NCBI GenBank assembly: GCA_025266875.1 | Contig: JALLLT010000004.1 | Location: 806,001-870,000, forward strand | Origin: Fennellomyces sp. T-0311 | Taxonomy: Eukaryota > Mucoromycota > Mucoromycetes > Mucorales > Lichtheimiaceae | Length of the DNA stretch: 64,000 nucleotides | Direction: 5' to 3' | In this document: positions 12,561 to 23,182 of the stretch, piece by piece | Numbering within the stretch: position 1 is the stretch's first letter | Layout: the number at the start of each line of letters is the position of its first letter | Program-made: the position numbers and the translations under genes | Notes under the pieces: generated by a model | The model's database searches: none | Seen by the model: the letters and a program-made list of their open reading frames with translations, nothing else | What the model was told of the DNA's origin: nothing

Positions 12561-12886
12561 ACAAGTTATTACGGAGCATAAGAGCAGTAGTTGCCGACGG
12601 AAGTCCCTAGAACATACGGTCCCTCCCTTTTGCATTTCCATAGTATGTACACATAGGCCATCCTGCATAAAACTATACGTTCTTTGGTGAAGCTTATAAA
12701 CAAGATATATTAGAATTGTATGATTCAAATGGAGAAGTACAAGAATTCATTGATAAATGAATAGAATTCTGTTCTGCATGATAAGAAACGGCAGCTTGTC
12801 AACTGTGTAGTCCTTGTTATGTTGGTGCAATATTTATTCCTTGTCGCAACCACAGCTGGAGCATTGGCATGAGGCTCCGCATCTAC
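12561..12886. other. spacer after the MFS pseudogene
   Basis: Decayed sequence with no feature I can support before the MITE. Confidence 0.35.
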
Positions 12887-12888
12887 TA

Positions 12889-13060
12889 CAGTGGTCGCTT
12901 TATATAACGATACGATGGTGTAGCCCAAACTTTATCGTTATATCGAAATATCGTTATATAAAATGGGATTTGGCAGTGATTACCGTTTTGGTGCGTCGAG
13001 AATTGTATCGTTATATCGAATTATCGTTATACAAAATATCGCTATATAAAGCGGCCACTG
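12889..13060. mobile_element. 172-bp MITE with pogo-like ends and TA target duplication
   Basis: The left end begins CAGTGGTCGCTTTATATA and the right end is its inverted complement, 24 bases with two mismatches (12889-12912 against 13037-13060). Both ends are flanked by TA (12887-12888 and 13061-13062). The interior is non-coding and built from repeats of TATCGTTATA in both flanks of a short centre. Termini starting CAGT, TA duplication and small size are typical of non-autonomous Tc1/mariner/pogo elements, so a transposase elsewhere in the genome would have moved it. Confidence 0.8.
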
Positions 13061-13062
13061 TA

Positions 13063-14910
13063 CAGTTATGGATGTCGCGTAAGTACCAAAGCCATTGGTA
13101 TGGGAAGTCAACACTTACTCCCAGGGTTTACCACTGCACTGTTGCATACTGAGAATGTTCCAGAAAAAGAAGAAGAGTAAAGAGACAATAGCTGGATCCC
13201 TAGCCTATTTATAAACACCCGCCATGGCCACACGAGGGACATACTATCGGATCATGACCTTGAGCATTTCGTGCTGGTCGGGAAGAAGCAGAAGAAGGTC
13301 ACTCCGTTCCGCCTCAAACTGAACCTTGCAGTGCTTTGGGTGCTTTGCAGTGACCATTGATTATTAAATGATGTCATGCAAATCCATGGAAACACTGTCG
13401 AACGTTGCAGAGTGCTTCTTTTCATCCTTTAACCCGTTGATCCTTCATCGCCATACCGATGTATCTCATCGTCAACGCACTGCGCTGTCACTTACAATAT
13501 CTGGATGGGTGCGTTCCTGTGTCAGTAACTACAACATCCACAGATATGTACGTTCGACCGTCATCCAAATGACGCTAGCCATCGGTTGCTCTGGATCCGA
13601 GAGGATGGGAATTGCCGACGAGCCCCATCCACCCTCACTACTCCAAGCCCTCCAGAGGGAACACAGCCACTGTTTCCATTCATATCTTAAGTGCTGCACG
13701 ATGATTAAGAGTGGATTCAGACAGCCGTGGAATTGTCTCATAGAAAGGTGATCACCGCCACCTGCTGATTTCAAGATCGCCATATGCAATCCGCGTCCAG
13801 CGTTGTCTCTTGGTACGACCTTTACCTGAAACTTGTAAACACGAACGGCAATGACCAGTTTTGCAGAGTAGATTAGCAAAAAAAAAAGCATGGGGCGTAC
13901 GGTACAAGGAAGATGGTATCGATTGCTGAAGAGAGCAAGATTGTCATTTTCTTTACTTTTTATGATTGAAGGCTAGCAATCAATGCCTTCCTGATCAGCA
14001 CCGTTTCCGGGCCAAGATCGTTCGAGCAAAGGCCATGCCTGTGGTGGAAAAAATTGGATAAATAATGTGCATCGGCGTTACCCGCTGCCTATATCAATCC
14101 TTACTCATTAATTGAGGCTAAAGAAAAAAACAGAGCAAGCTACGCCCCAAGCGGGCTTAAATACGCATACACTTTGGATCGGAGCTTGACTGTTTGCCAC
14201 GCTTCCATCGAGCTGTGCAACGCACTGCCCCCCTTTCGTAGGTTCTTTTTAATTCGCCGTTGGACTTATATCCGTCGTTCACTGGTTCTGTTTCTACCTC
14301 TTATTGTCCGTCTGCACTCTGCTACCGTAGCAAGCTCCTTTTCTTCAGTGCAGCAGCATGATAACATGCACGATATTGCAATCGACAGGACGGTGGTGCG
14401 TCTGTTTGTTGCAAGAGCGCGTTTCCACATGTCGGCGACAGTTGCAGCCAGTAACATGCAAAGTGTGCAAACAATTACCAAATAGATGGAAATTGTGGCA
14501 GGTGATAGGTGATAGGTGATGACAGCTGTGTGCTACGGGTCATAGTCAGGGCACATTGCAGCACACATTTAAGGGCTGGATGGACGTTGAGCAGAGGTAA
14601 CGATCCGTCCAACGAGTCTCATGGGATGCCCAAGCGATGCACGGAAGCTAATCGGATTACGGCAACCCTAATGTAAGGGCGTAACACTGCCTGTCTTTGC
14701 AACTCAGAAGACATAATAATGAGGCATTGCCACCTATGTCACCGCCGAGAGAGGTTGGAACAGGCCCCTTCTCTGGCCAGTGTGATATTCTCAGCAAATG
14801 ATGGTAAGAAAAGGGGGGCAAATAGCTTTTTTCCAAAAAGAAGACAGGTCTGAGTTTTATACACCTTCTTTTTCACCACCCTTTCTTTTAATAGGTAGAT
14901 ACATTGCAGC
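13063..14910. other. 1.8 kb without a supported gene
   Basis: Higher GC than the neighbouring spacers and several medium open frames on both strands (13368-13751, 13529-13891, 14174-14485), but none resembles a family I know and none has splice-linked continuation. It may be decayed transposon sequence. At 14501-14520 the unit GGTGATA occurs nearly three times in tandem. Confidence 0.35.
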
Positions 14911-16460
14911 ATGTCAGCCCATTCTGGTAGCGAATCAGATCAGGATGTCCCCGTCAACAATCAAGAAGAAGAGGATTGGTGGGATGCTGAGGATCAATCC
15001 CGACCCGAACCGAAGCCGGCAAAGGAAGAGTTCAATGAAGCAGAACTACGCAAAGCGATTATGCAGATTCAGATTGACACCACGATTGACCGGAAAGAAA
15101 AGGCGAGAAAGATTCAGGTGAGTGCATTGATGAACAAGCTGACTTGTCGCTTTGCACACTGAACAAGCTTTTTCTTTCAAAAGCATTTAATGTCACGTAG
15201 ACGCTGGGCACAATCCACAACAGGGGATCTACCAGATGTCGCCATGAACAACAATGATACAAAAGCTGTAGACGATCCGTATACAGTTTCTTACTACGTA
15301 AGATTGCTCTAGGTCTCTTGATTAATTTGATAACTGATCTGACAGCTTGGTTTGAAAGGACGAAGAGAAAGGCATTATGGGCTGCAAGCATTATCAGCGC
15401 AAAGTGAAGTTGGAGGCCAATTGCTGTAAGCGGATCTTTCCATGTCGATTTTGCCATGACGACGTGAGCGACCACAACATCGTCCGCCATGAAACCAAGA
15501 ATATGCTTTGTATGGAATGTATGACGTTGCAACCGGCGGCAAAGACGTGTACCAAGTGCGGGATCGAGTCGGCAAAATATTTCTGCGACAAATGCAAACT
15601 GTGGGACGATGATCCGAAAAAGTCGATCTATCATTGCGATGATTGCGGTATCTGTCGCCAGGGTCGGGGGTTGGATGAAGATTATTTCCACTGCAACAAA
15701 TGCAATATCTGCATGATGATGGCCATGAAAGATAACCACCGATGCATTGAACGCAATCTCGAGAGCGATTGTCCCATCTGCGGCGAATACATGTTCACCA
15801 GCACCACCACAGTCATCTTTATGGTAATTGCGTTGCTATGGAGATCCATCAATAAACTGACAACCTTTTTTTTAAAAAAAAAAATAGCCCTGCGGCCATT
15901 GCATCCACAAACTGTGCTACTCCGCCTACATACAGACGTCGTACCAGTGTCCAACATGCCTCAAGTCGCTGGGTAACATGTCAGAATACTTTGCACGTCT
16001 GGATCGGGAATTGGTACGGCAGCCCATGCCATCAGAATACGAGAAATACGTGTCGCACATCTTTTGCAACGACTGTGAAAAGAAATCTTCGGCAAAGTAC
16101 CATTTCTTTTATCACAAATGCACCCATTGCGGCGGCTACAATACCACCGTACTCAAGACAGAAAATACAGAGGAAAAGGCACAAGAAGATGATCCCAAAA
16201 ATGCACCACTGCCGCCGTCATCATCAGCTTTCCCCGTATCATCAAGTAGTACCGGAGATGCATCGAATGGATCCACGGATGCTTTGGGACACTCAGCAAA
16301 TTCAGACAATGATCAGCAGATGATGCATTCACATGGAAGCGCAACAGCAGGTAATGGGGCCGTGTCAGGACAACGGAATGGATCGTCTTCTTCCGCACCA
16401 CCACTACCGCGGACATCCACTAGTTTACATGATAATCGCGACAATCGCGATAATAGCTAG
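14911..16460 (+). CDS. RCHY1: CHY/CTCHY zinc-finger RING ubiquitin ligase (Pirh2/RCHY1-like)
   Basis: Four exons (14911-15117, 15184-15297, 15359-15823, 15888-16460) give 452 residues. After an acidic fungal-type N-terminal extension (about 1-107) comes the CHY finger (GCKHYQRKVKLEANCCKRIF, then CRFCHDD and HETKNMLCMEC), the CTCHY part (CTKCG, YFCDKCKLWDDD, YHCDDCGICRQG, HCNKCNICM) and a RING: CPICGEYMF ... PCGHCIHKLCY ... CPTC. The RING is split by the third intron exactly before PCGH. A zinc-ribbon-like segment follows (FCNDCEKKS, HKCTHCGGYNT) and the tail is Ser-rich and disordered. RCHY1 proteins are E3 ligases that put ubiquitin on substrates such as p53 and, in animals, Ala-tailed nascent chains. 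All zinc ligands look present. It is convergent with TCF25, with 72 bases between stops. Confidence 0.92.
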
Positions 16461-16532
16461 AGATTTTGTTCATCCTCCACGTTTATTGTCTAATATATAC
16501 TCTGCAACCACACCATCTAGAGAGTTCCTTTA

Positions 16533-18782
16533 TTATTGTTGTCGTGCATTGTTACGTCGTTCGTATTCTTCTGCAAGTGCCTGTTGAACCTCGAGATCAT
16601 CTTCCTCTACTGCATTCAGCAAGTTTTGAACATCCTGATCCGTCGCGTTTCTGGATATCGACAAGTGTCAAAAGCACAATTTGAAAGCAGCAAAAAAAAA
16701 AATGGAACTTACGCGTCATGTTCATCTACGGGAAAGGCGCCGGGTAACTGATCTCCTCGCTGATTCATTTGTTGTTCACGCACTTGTCGTACCAGGCCAT
16801 GAATTTCACGCATCCGTTCTTCAGGTACTCTGCGACCACCCAAGAGATTCTGTAGAATATTGTCAAAGAAACTTCGATCTGCCGGTCCGGTAGTTCGCAT
16901 CCGTTCATCGAGATCATACGACACAACCGAGTCTGGTGGCGGAAGAGGATCGTACATGTGATAACTTTCGCTCGTGACAGAAGATGGCAAATAACTCAGC
17001 AATCGTTGAATATCTGTCATGACAATATGTCGAGATACGCTGAGAGAAATAGCATCGCTCTGAGCGCAATCCATTTTTTGGTGAGCATTTTGTAACTTGT
17101 TCATGACGGCATGCGCGTTTTCCTTGAGCCATGCCAGTACTTCAGGTTCCTTGAACAGTTCATACGTGCGTTCGACGTACAGCTGTTGCAATAGATCAAG
17201 GTACGCATTTGATGATCTATTGTGAATAGTAAGTAACTCGTTTGCTGATGTGGCATAAGTCAGTCTTACTTTTGCAAGAAGGGTTGATCGTCCAATCCGC
17301 TTTCGCCCAGCTTTTCCATGATTCTCGGTACAACTGAAGGGAACTTGGTGATTGCCGCTTGCAGCGCTTGGTTGGATTCTTTAGGTGCCAGTTTGAACTT
17401 GGCGTATGCGGACGAATATGCGAAATTGGGCAACGACGTAAGATCGACGGGGTAGATCTCGCCGTTAGTTTTCCATGTGGATGCCATGTCTGCAACAAAC
17501 GAATACTCCTTTGCCGTCAGTGCGTACGAGTCAATCATGAGAATCACGCCAAGTGGATCCGAGTCGGGATCTAGGCTGCAAGCATTTCATTAAGCGTGCT
17601 GCCATCCACTCTATATAAGTAGATCAAACCTTAGAAGAAGCTTGCAGAACTCGAACGCTGTCCGCCAGCAGCCGCGACGAGTTAGAAACTGGATGTGTCT
17701 GAATACGGCCAAAAAGAACGATCGGTTCTCTGCGCGTCTATACTCTAATCGAACTGACCCGGAGCTGAAGGTAAAGTGTGGATGGAACGCCCGTTCGCAA
17801 GCGTACAATGCGCGCTCAATCCCATCACCTGCCATCGTCCAATCGCCGCTTTGCTTTGCCATTTCGGATACTTGAAGCAGCCCATCGACGTGGTACGGAC
17901 AATGACTAATAAGGAACATGAGAGCGTTTGGATCGTGGACCGCCACCGCATTCAAAAACTCGAGCTGGGCGTCCTGATACTCCTCGTTGTGCTTAAAGGC
18001 GTAATATGACACACCATTCTTGGTCTCGACCAGCTCCATAGACAGTCCGTTGCGTTTGTAGGGCGGCCAATCGACTTTGGGCGTGGCCAATTTTGATCGT
18101 TTCAAGACACGGCCTCTGGTCTCGCTGTTGACGATACGCGATCCAAACATGCGCTTCATTTCAGCTTCGGCATCCAAGTTTCGCGTGTTGACGGATATGA
18201 ATTTGCTGTTTGCTGCTTTTACGTTGGATGCTTCGGCCGTTTCGGTTTGGCTACGAAAATCGAATTTAAGAAGCCCCCTTTTTTTGTCGTCGTCTGGTTC
18301 AAACGCACCTCTGCTCGTCGCTGCCTTTTATGTCTTTGAGTGCCTCTTCGAGCTCTTGCATGCTCATATCAGACACCTCCTTTTTCTTTGCCTTGGCCTT
18401 TGCCTTTGCCTTTTTCTTTTTATTCTTCTTGGACGAAGACTTTGCCTGCGTTTAACAATCGGGTTTAACAAGCGCATTCGGAATGCTGTCATGGTGGGCT
18501 TTTACTTGTTCGACAACCGGTGCTGGTTTTTCCTCTTCTACTATTTCTTCCACTTGTTGTTCTTCCTCTTCGTCGTCATCGTCATTGTCTTCACCTTCAT
18601 TGAGCTGATTGCGAATGAATATTTAGCCAACTCATGAAACTGTCAACGAGACGATCGCTTACCAAATCAAAGAGGTTCTGCTGAGGAGGAGCAGAGTACG
18701 ATTCTTCGTCTGATTCTTGATCGGAGACAGTTTGCTCCTCGAGCTTTTGCTTTTGTAGTTTTCGTAATGCGCGTGAGGACAT
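16533..18782 (-). CDS. TCF25: TCF25 / Rqc1 family protein
   Basis: Seven exons (minus order: 18663-18782, 18506-18604, 18309-18445, 17630-18250, 17270-17575, 16713-17216, 16533-16650) give 634 residues. It begins MSSRALRKLQ, as this family does, followed by acidic and Lys-rich low-complexity regions (KKNKKKKAKAKAKAKKK). The conserved body starts NLDAEAEMKRMFGSRIV and runs through WPPYKRNGLSMEL, YAFKHNEEYQDAQ, SHCPYHVDGLLQVSEMAKQ, ERAFHPHF, EYRRAENRSFFLAVFRH, LGVILMIDSYAL and YDPLPPPDSV. Yeast Rqc1 is part of the ribosome quality control complex that directs ubiquitination of stalled nascent chains on 60S subunits; animal TCF25 has been linked to the same process. The apparent in-frame TAA near 18,457 falls in a 60-base intron (18446-18505). 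Confidence 0.93.
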
Positions 18783-19058
18783 CGTCGCGAGGAAACGAAG
18801 GGTTTGGCTGGGATTTTTTGTGGTGCCGCAGCTAGTACGGATTCGCAGCACAACGAATGTTCCTCATATCTGCTTTTGTAATCGTAACATTAGGGCATTC
18901 ATACCAAGAATTGGGCTGCTAGTTCCTCAAAAGGTGCCCATGATCATCAAGCAAATCGATCATCAGGATCACCGTTCTTAGGTAGGCAGTAGCACTTTTA
19001 ATAACACAGTAAAAGTCATTTAAAAAGCAAAGAAATCTATTTTTGCTGGCCTTGATGC
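18783..19058. other. short spacer between TCF25 and the aminopeptidase
   Basis: 276 bases between the TCF25 start and the stop of the next minus-strand gene. It must hold the TCF25 promoter and the aminopeptidase 3' end. No clear motif was seen. Confidence 0.4.
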
Positions 19059-21355
19059 TTAAAGAGGTTCCGTCTCTTCCTCAACCCATTTTAACGTACG
19101 GCTATCACCAAGTAATTGCGGTTCTAGAACCTTTCTGCATTCTTGATGATAGCTATTGATCCAAGCGCGATCCGATTCACTCAGCAAAGCAGGATCCAAA
19201 AGCCGCTTCCCCAAGGGCACAAAAGTGACATGTTCAAATCCAAGATAATCGCGATCACCGAAACGATACGGCACGTGCTCAGGCTTCTTGACAACCAGCA
19301 CGTTTTCGATCCGTATACCAAATTCGCCGTCTTGGTAATATCCCGGTTCTTTTACATTTGATGTGAGCAAAGCTTGATAAAATGTCGCTTCCATCTTAAA
19401 TACCATTGGTTACGACCATTCCTTGCTCGAGCGGTACTTTGGTGTAAGCTGCGCGGCTGCCAATACCATGGGGACCTTCGTGAACATTCAGGTACGCACC
19501 GACACCGTGTCCTGTGCCGTGCCTGAAGTCAAGTCCGTCTTGCCACAGTGGCTGTCGCGCAATGGGGTCAAGCTGGGAGCCTATTATTCGATATAAGCCT
19601 CGACTGGTATCTCGTAAATACACAAAGAGTTTACAGACCGGTGGTTCCGGTTGGGAACACAGCTTTATCCAACGCAATATGTGATTGCATCACTCGCGTA
19701 AACACCCGTTTTTGAAACTCGGTTGGCTTGCCATCAAACAAAAAAGTTCGAGTGATATCCGTGGTTCCGTCGAGATAATGGGCACCAGAGTCGCAAAGGT
19801 AGATTTGATATGGATCAATGACCGCTGAATCGGTTGGCGAAGGCTGGTAATGGATAATTGCGCCATTGGATCCGGTAGCGGCGACGGTATCGAACGACAA
19901 GCCAACGTAGGATTCGTGCTGACGACGCATTTCCTCCAAATGCTCGGCAGCTTCTGCTTCATACAAGCGCTTTTTATCGCAGAGTTGATGCGATAGCCAA
20001 GCAAAATGTTTGGACACTGCTGCCCCGTCTCGCTTGTGTGATTCTCGGATACCCTTCAGTTCGGCATCATTCTTGCGTGCCTTCGCCAAGGCAATGGATG
20101 ATTCCTCCAGACCCACATTTTTCTACGTATGGGATCAGCCTCGTTGTGTCTCGGTTGCCATTAATCAAAGCTTACCTGTCCACCCAAAGCTTCCACAATT
20201 GAAAGATTCGTGATTGCTGGATCGACCACGAAACGCTTGTCGGTTTGGTCTTTGAGATCATCGATGATTTGCTCGTACGGTTTGATTTTGATATGAGCGT
20301 TCAAGTCGGATAGCACATGGGACGGGAGACGTTCGTCTGCGTTGGCAACATACAGCACAGCATCGTCTCGAGTCACCACGCAATAGGCGAAGAAAATGGG
20401 ACAACAATGAATATCTGATCCACGCAAATTTAAGAGCCAAGCAATCTCATCCAATGCTGAAACAACAGTGCCGTCGTATCCACGTTGCGTAAATCCATCT
20501 CGCAGATCCCTGAGTTTCTCCTCGCGACTTTTGCCGGCATACTTTAAAGCATGCTCTTTGATAGGATGGGTGGGTCGTTCAGGTCGATCTCTTCGGACAC
20601 GATCCACCAAATTCTTTTGCACAGCGACCAAATCCGATCCCGCAGACTGTAATTCGCTTTTGAGCGCAAATGCATCGCCTGTATATAGTTTTAGTCTGAG
20701 TTGCAACGGTTGTTGGATAGAATCAAACCTGCGGTGATCAAGGAAGGATCAATGCCAATTCGCGAGCCTTTGGGTAGATTCTAGAATTGACTTTGGCATC
20801 GACTGTCTTTTAGAATGAAGTGATATTCTTTTACCTTGGCAAGATACTCTTTCCATGTTGGTACTCCTGGCATGCCTTGTTTCATAAGTGTCCAGTCATC
20901 ACCGAGCTCCTTGGATGCTTGGAGAAAGTATCTTCCATCCGTAAACATGGCCGCAGTATCTTGGCTTACAACGGCACACCCTGGTTTTCGAATATCAGGG
21001 AAATGGTTCACAGACACTTGATTGTTGTAACTCACCAGCTGAACCAGTGAAACCAGAAATCCACGCGCGTCTATTGTCACATTCGGCGGTATATTCGCTC
21101 TACCAGTTCACGTTGGTCGATAGCTGAATTAGATCATGTATTGTCGAACCTGATGCGCATCTTCCGAAGGAATGACACTAGTTCACACAAACACAATGAG
21201 CATTGTGAAAACTTTTGTTATAGTAAGACGTACAAAGCATCTATCTGTTCCGGAGACGTTGCCATGAGTTGTCGTAAGCCATTCAGCCGATTGTCTGGCA
21301 CATGGGTACTGAACGATCGCTTTATTGTTTGCCACCGGGAGCTGAAACGGTACAT
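19059..21355 (-). CDS. Xaa-Pro aminopeptidase (aminopeptidase P, M24B)
   Basis: Nine exons (minus order: 21234-21355, 21150-21177, 21036-21099, 20835-20980, 20729-20780, 20176-20678, 19639-20122, 19404-19580, 19059-19348) give 621 residues, the usual length for cytosolic/mitochondrial APP. The enzyme removes N-terminal residues that precede proline and binds two Mn2+. Family landmarks: [58 protein letters not shown]. The metal ligands are intact: [16 protein letters not shown] (Asp about 416 and 427), [17 protein letters not shown] (His about 490), TNEPGYY (Glu about 524) and [10 protein letters not shown] (Glu about 538). The chosen start gives [18 protein letters not shown], basic and Ser-rich like a mitochondrial presequence. 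An in-frame ATG at 21463 would lengthen it; a later Met (LMATSP) would give a cytosolic form. Confidence 0.93.
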
Positions 21356-22245
21356 GGTTAAAAGATTTGGTGGTATGCCAGAAGTAGCCACGCGTATATA
21401 CCTTCCGTATTTCTTTTTGCGATGCCCACGACTGTAGTATGCTGTAGTAATTGGAGTCGTCAAAGTATTATGCGTGGATACTATTCCATCAAATGTAGCT
21501 TAAATTATTGATCTATTACTAGACTAGAACGGCGTGTTAATAGTACATGCTTTCTACATGCATTGTCTCGAGGATAGGCTTCTACCACGAGTGTTTTCAA
21601 TGCGTGCTTCGATCATAAACTATATACATATAGCAAAAAGCTAGCTTATTTTCAGTAAATGTCACTTTTACATATTACGGTTCAAGACATACGATTACGA
21701 TAGAAGCATTGCATAAATTTTAAATGACCAAAGTAGTGGTTATACATTACTTTTATATACGTATGTATCAGTTTTCGCATCCGATTAAATGACTAAACTA
21801 TCAAAAGCAATGGTATTTGAGGCTATGTTGACTGGTTTGTCTAAATTTAGCAGAGAAGGGTACTCTCCTAATGGTTGAGCATAACTACACACGTAGCATC
21901 AACGACTTATGGCAGCTATTCACGAAACCTCATTATTATTGCTACGTGTTAGTCATTCTTCTGATAAATAAGCAGGCTTATTAATTCATGTTTACAACAA
22001 CCACAGTTTAAGCAGGTTCCTGTTACACGTAAATAGTGTATTACTAATATAGTGCACCGCCCACATGAAGCTATCAGTGGCGTATGCTTGCTACTTATAT
22101 CACCCCGTAAAGTAATTAATATATATAAGGTTATGCGGCGATGATTCCGGGGTAACCTGAACTCTGGAGCGCTTCGCGTAACCTCCTTGCCATTAACAAC
22201 TTCGGTATCCGTAGATTCCCGTCCCGTGCCAAAATACGTTCATAG
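21356..22245. other. divergent promoter region, aminopeptidase / dehydrogenase
   Basis: AT-rich spacer between two divergent genes. Apart from the TATA box of the right-hand gene I see no gene, repeat or RNA. Confidence 0.4.
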
Positions 22246-22253
22246 TATAAAAG
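22246..22253 (+). promoter_or_regulatory. TATA box of the SDR gene
   Basis: TATAAAAG lies 50 bases before the ATG at 22303. Sequence and distance fit a core promoter. Confidence 0.45.
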
Positions 22254-22302
22254 AGGTGGCAATTCCGAGACTCTCAAAAAAGCATATCAATCAAAATATA
22301 AC

Positions 22303-23182
22303 ATGGCATTGACATACGTTGTTACTGGTGCTTCGCGAGGACTTGGTGCGGAATTCGTTCGGCAATTGTCCTCCAATGGACATACTGTCATTGCGTGCGC
22401 GCGCAACCCATCCGGATCAAAGGAATTGATGGAATTTGTGGATAACAAGTTGGTATATGCTGTAATCATGGATGTAGCGGATGTGAACTCTATCAAGGTA
22501 TTTCACTTTTACAATGTAGAATATTTTGGGATAAGGTCTGATGATATTTGTTGTACTAGACTGCGGCCGAAAAGATTCAGCAAATAGCACCACAGGGCAT
22601 AGATGTACTGATTAACAATGCGGGTATTAGTGGTGACGCGTTGTCGCTCCCAGCAATGGAATTGTAAGTCGTCGGTTTGGCTATATGGATACCGAAAATA
22701 ACTCGCTTTATCGAAATAGTTCGCACTTGGATTTTACTGAAATTTTTCAAACCAATGTTGTTGGCACGTTCGTCACTACGCAAACGTTGCTTCCATTACT
22801 TCGAAAGAAGAACACGCGTCAAATCATTAACATTACCTCAGGAGCGGGATCCATTGAACTGACTACTATTCCAATCGGAACACCGGTACGTATAGCAGCG
22901 CACCGATTGAAACCGTTGTTGCTAAATAGATGATTTCTTTAGTATCGCGCGTCCAAAGCAGCACTAAACATGATGACAAAATCAATCGCCTCTCAGCTGG
23001 GTCCCGAAGGTTTTATCGTTGTGCCTCTGTCTCCTGGATGGGTACTTACTGAATCGGGTGGTCCTAATGCCCAAATTACTCGCGACGTATCTATTTCAGG
23101 CATGATCAATGTTCTAAACCACTTGACAAGCGAGTCGAATGGAAAGTTCATAAACTATGACGGCACAGTATTCCCTTGGTAA
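22303..23182 (+). CDS. short-chain dehydrogenase/reductase (sniffer/C-factor type)
   Basis: Four exons (22303-22497, 22560-22663, 22720-22885, 22943-23182) give 234 residues, the usual size of a classical SDR. The nucleotide-binding motif TGASRGLG is at residues 8-15, followed by NNAG, the catalytic region INITSGAGS and the active-site YRASK (Tyr and Lys three apart). SPGWVLTESGGPNA is the typical segment after it. Such enzymes reduce or oxidise carbonyls with NAD(P)H in the cytosol; the substrate is unknown. The second exon ends inside a codon (GAATT/GTAAGT), so reading on would give a false stop. Confidence 0.88.

Noticed and set aside
13368..13891. Opposed open frames that might encode a transposase
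   Set aside because: No DDE/DDD spacing, zinc finger or reverse-transcriptase motif could be read in either frame.
18446..18505. In-frame TAA in TCF25 suggesting a pseudogene
   Set aside because: The stop lies inside a 60-base stretch with GTAAAA donor and CGCAG acceptor whose removal keeps the frame; the rest of the gene is intact.
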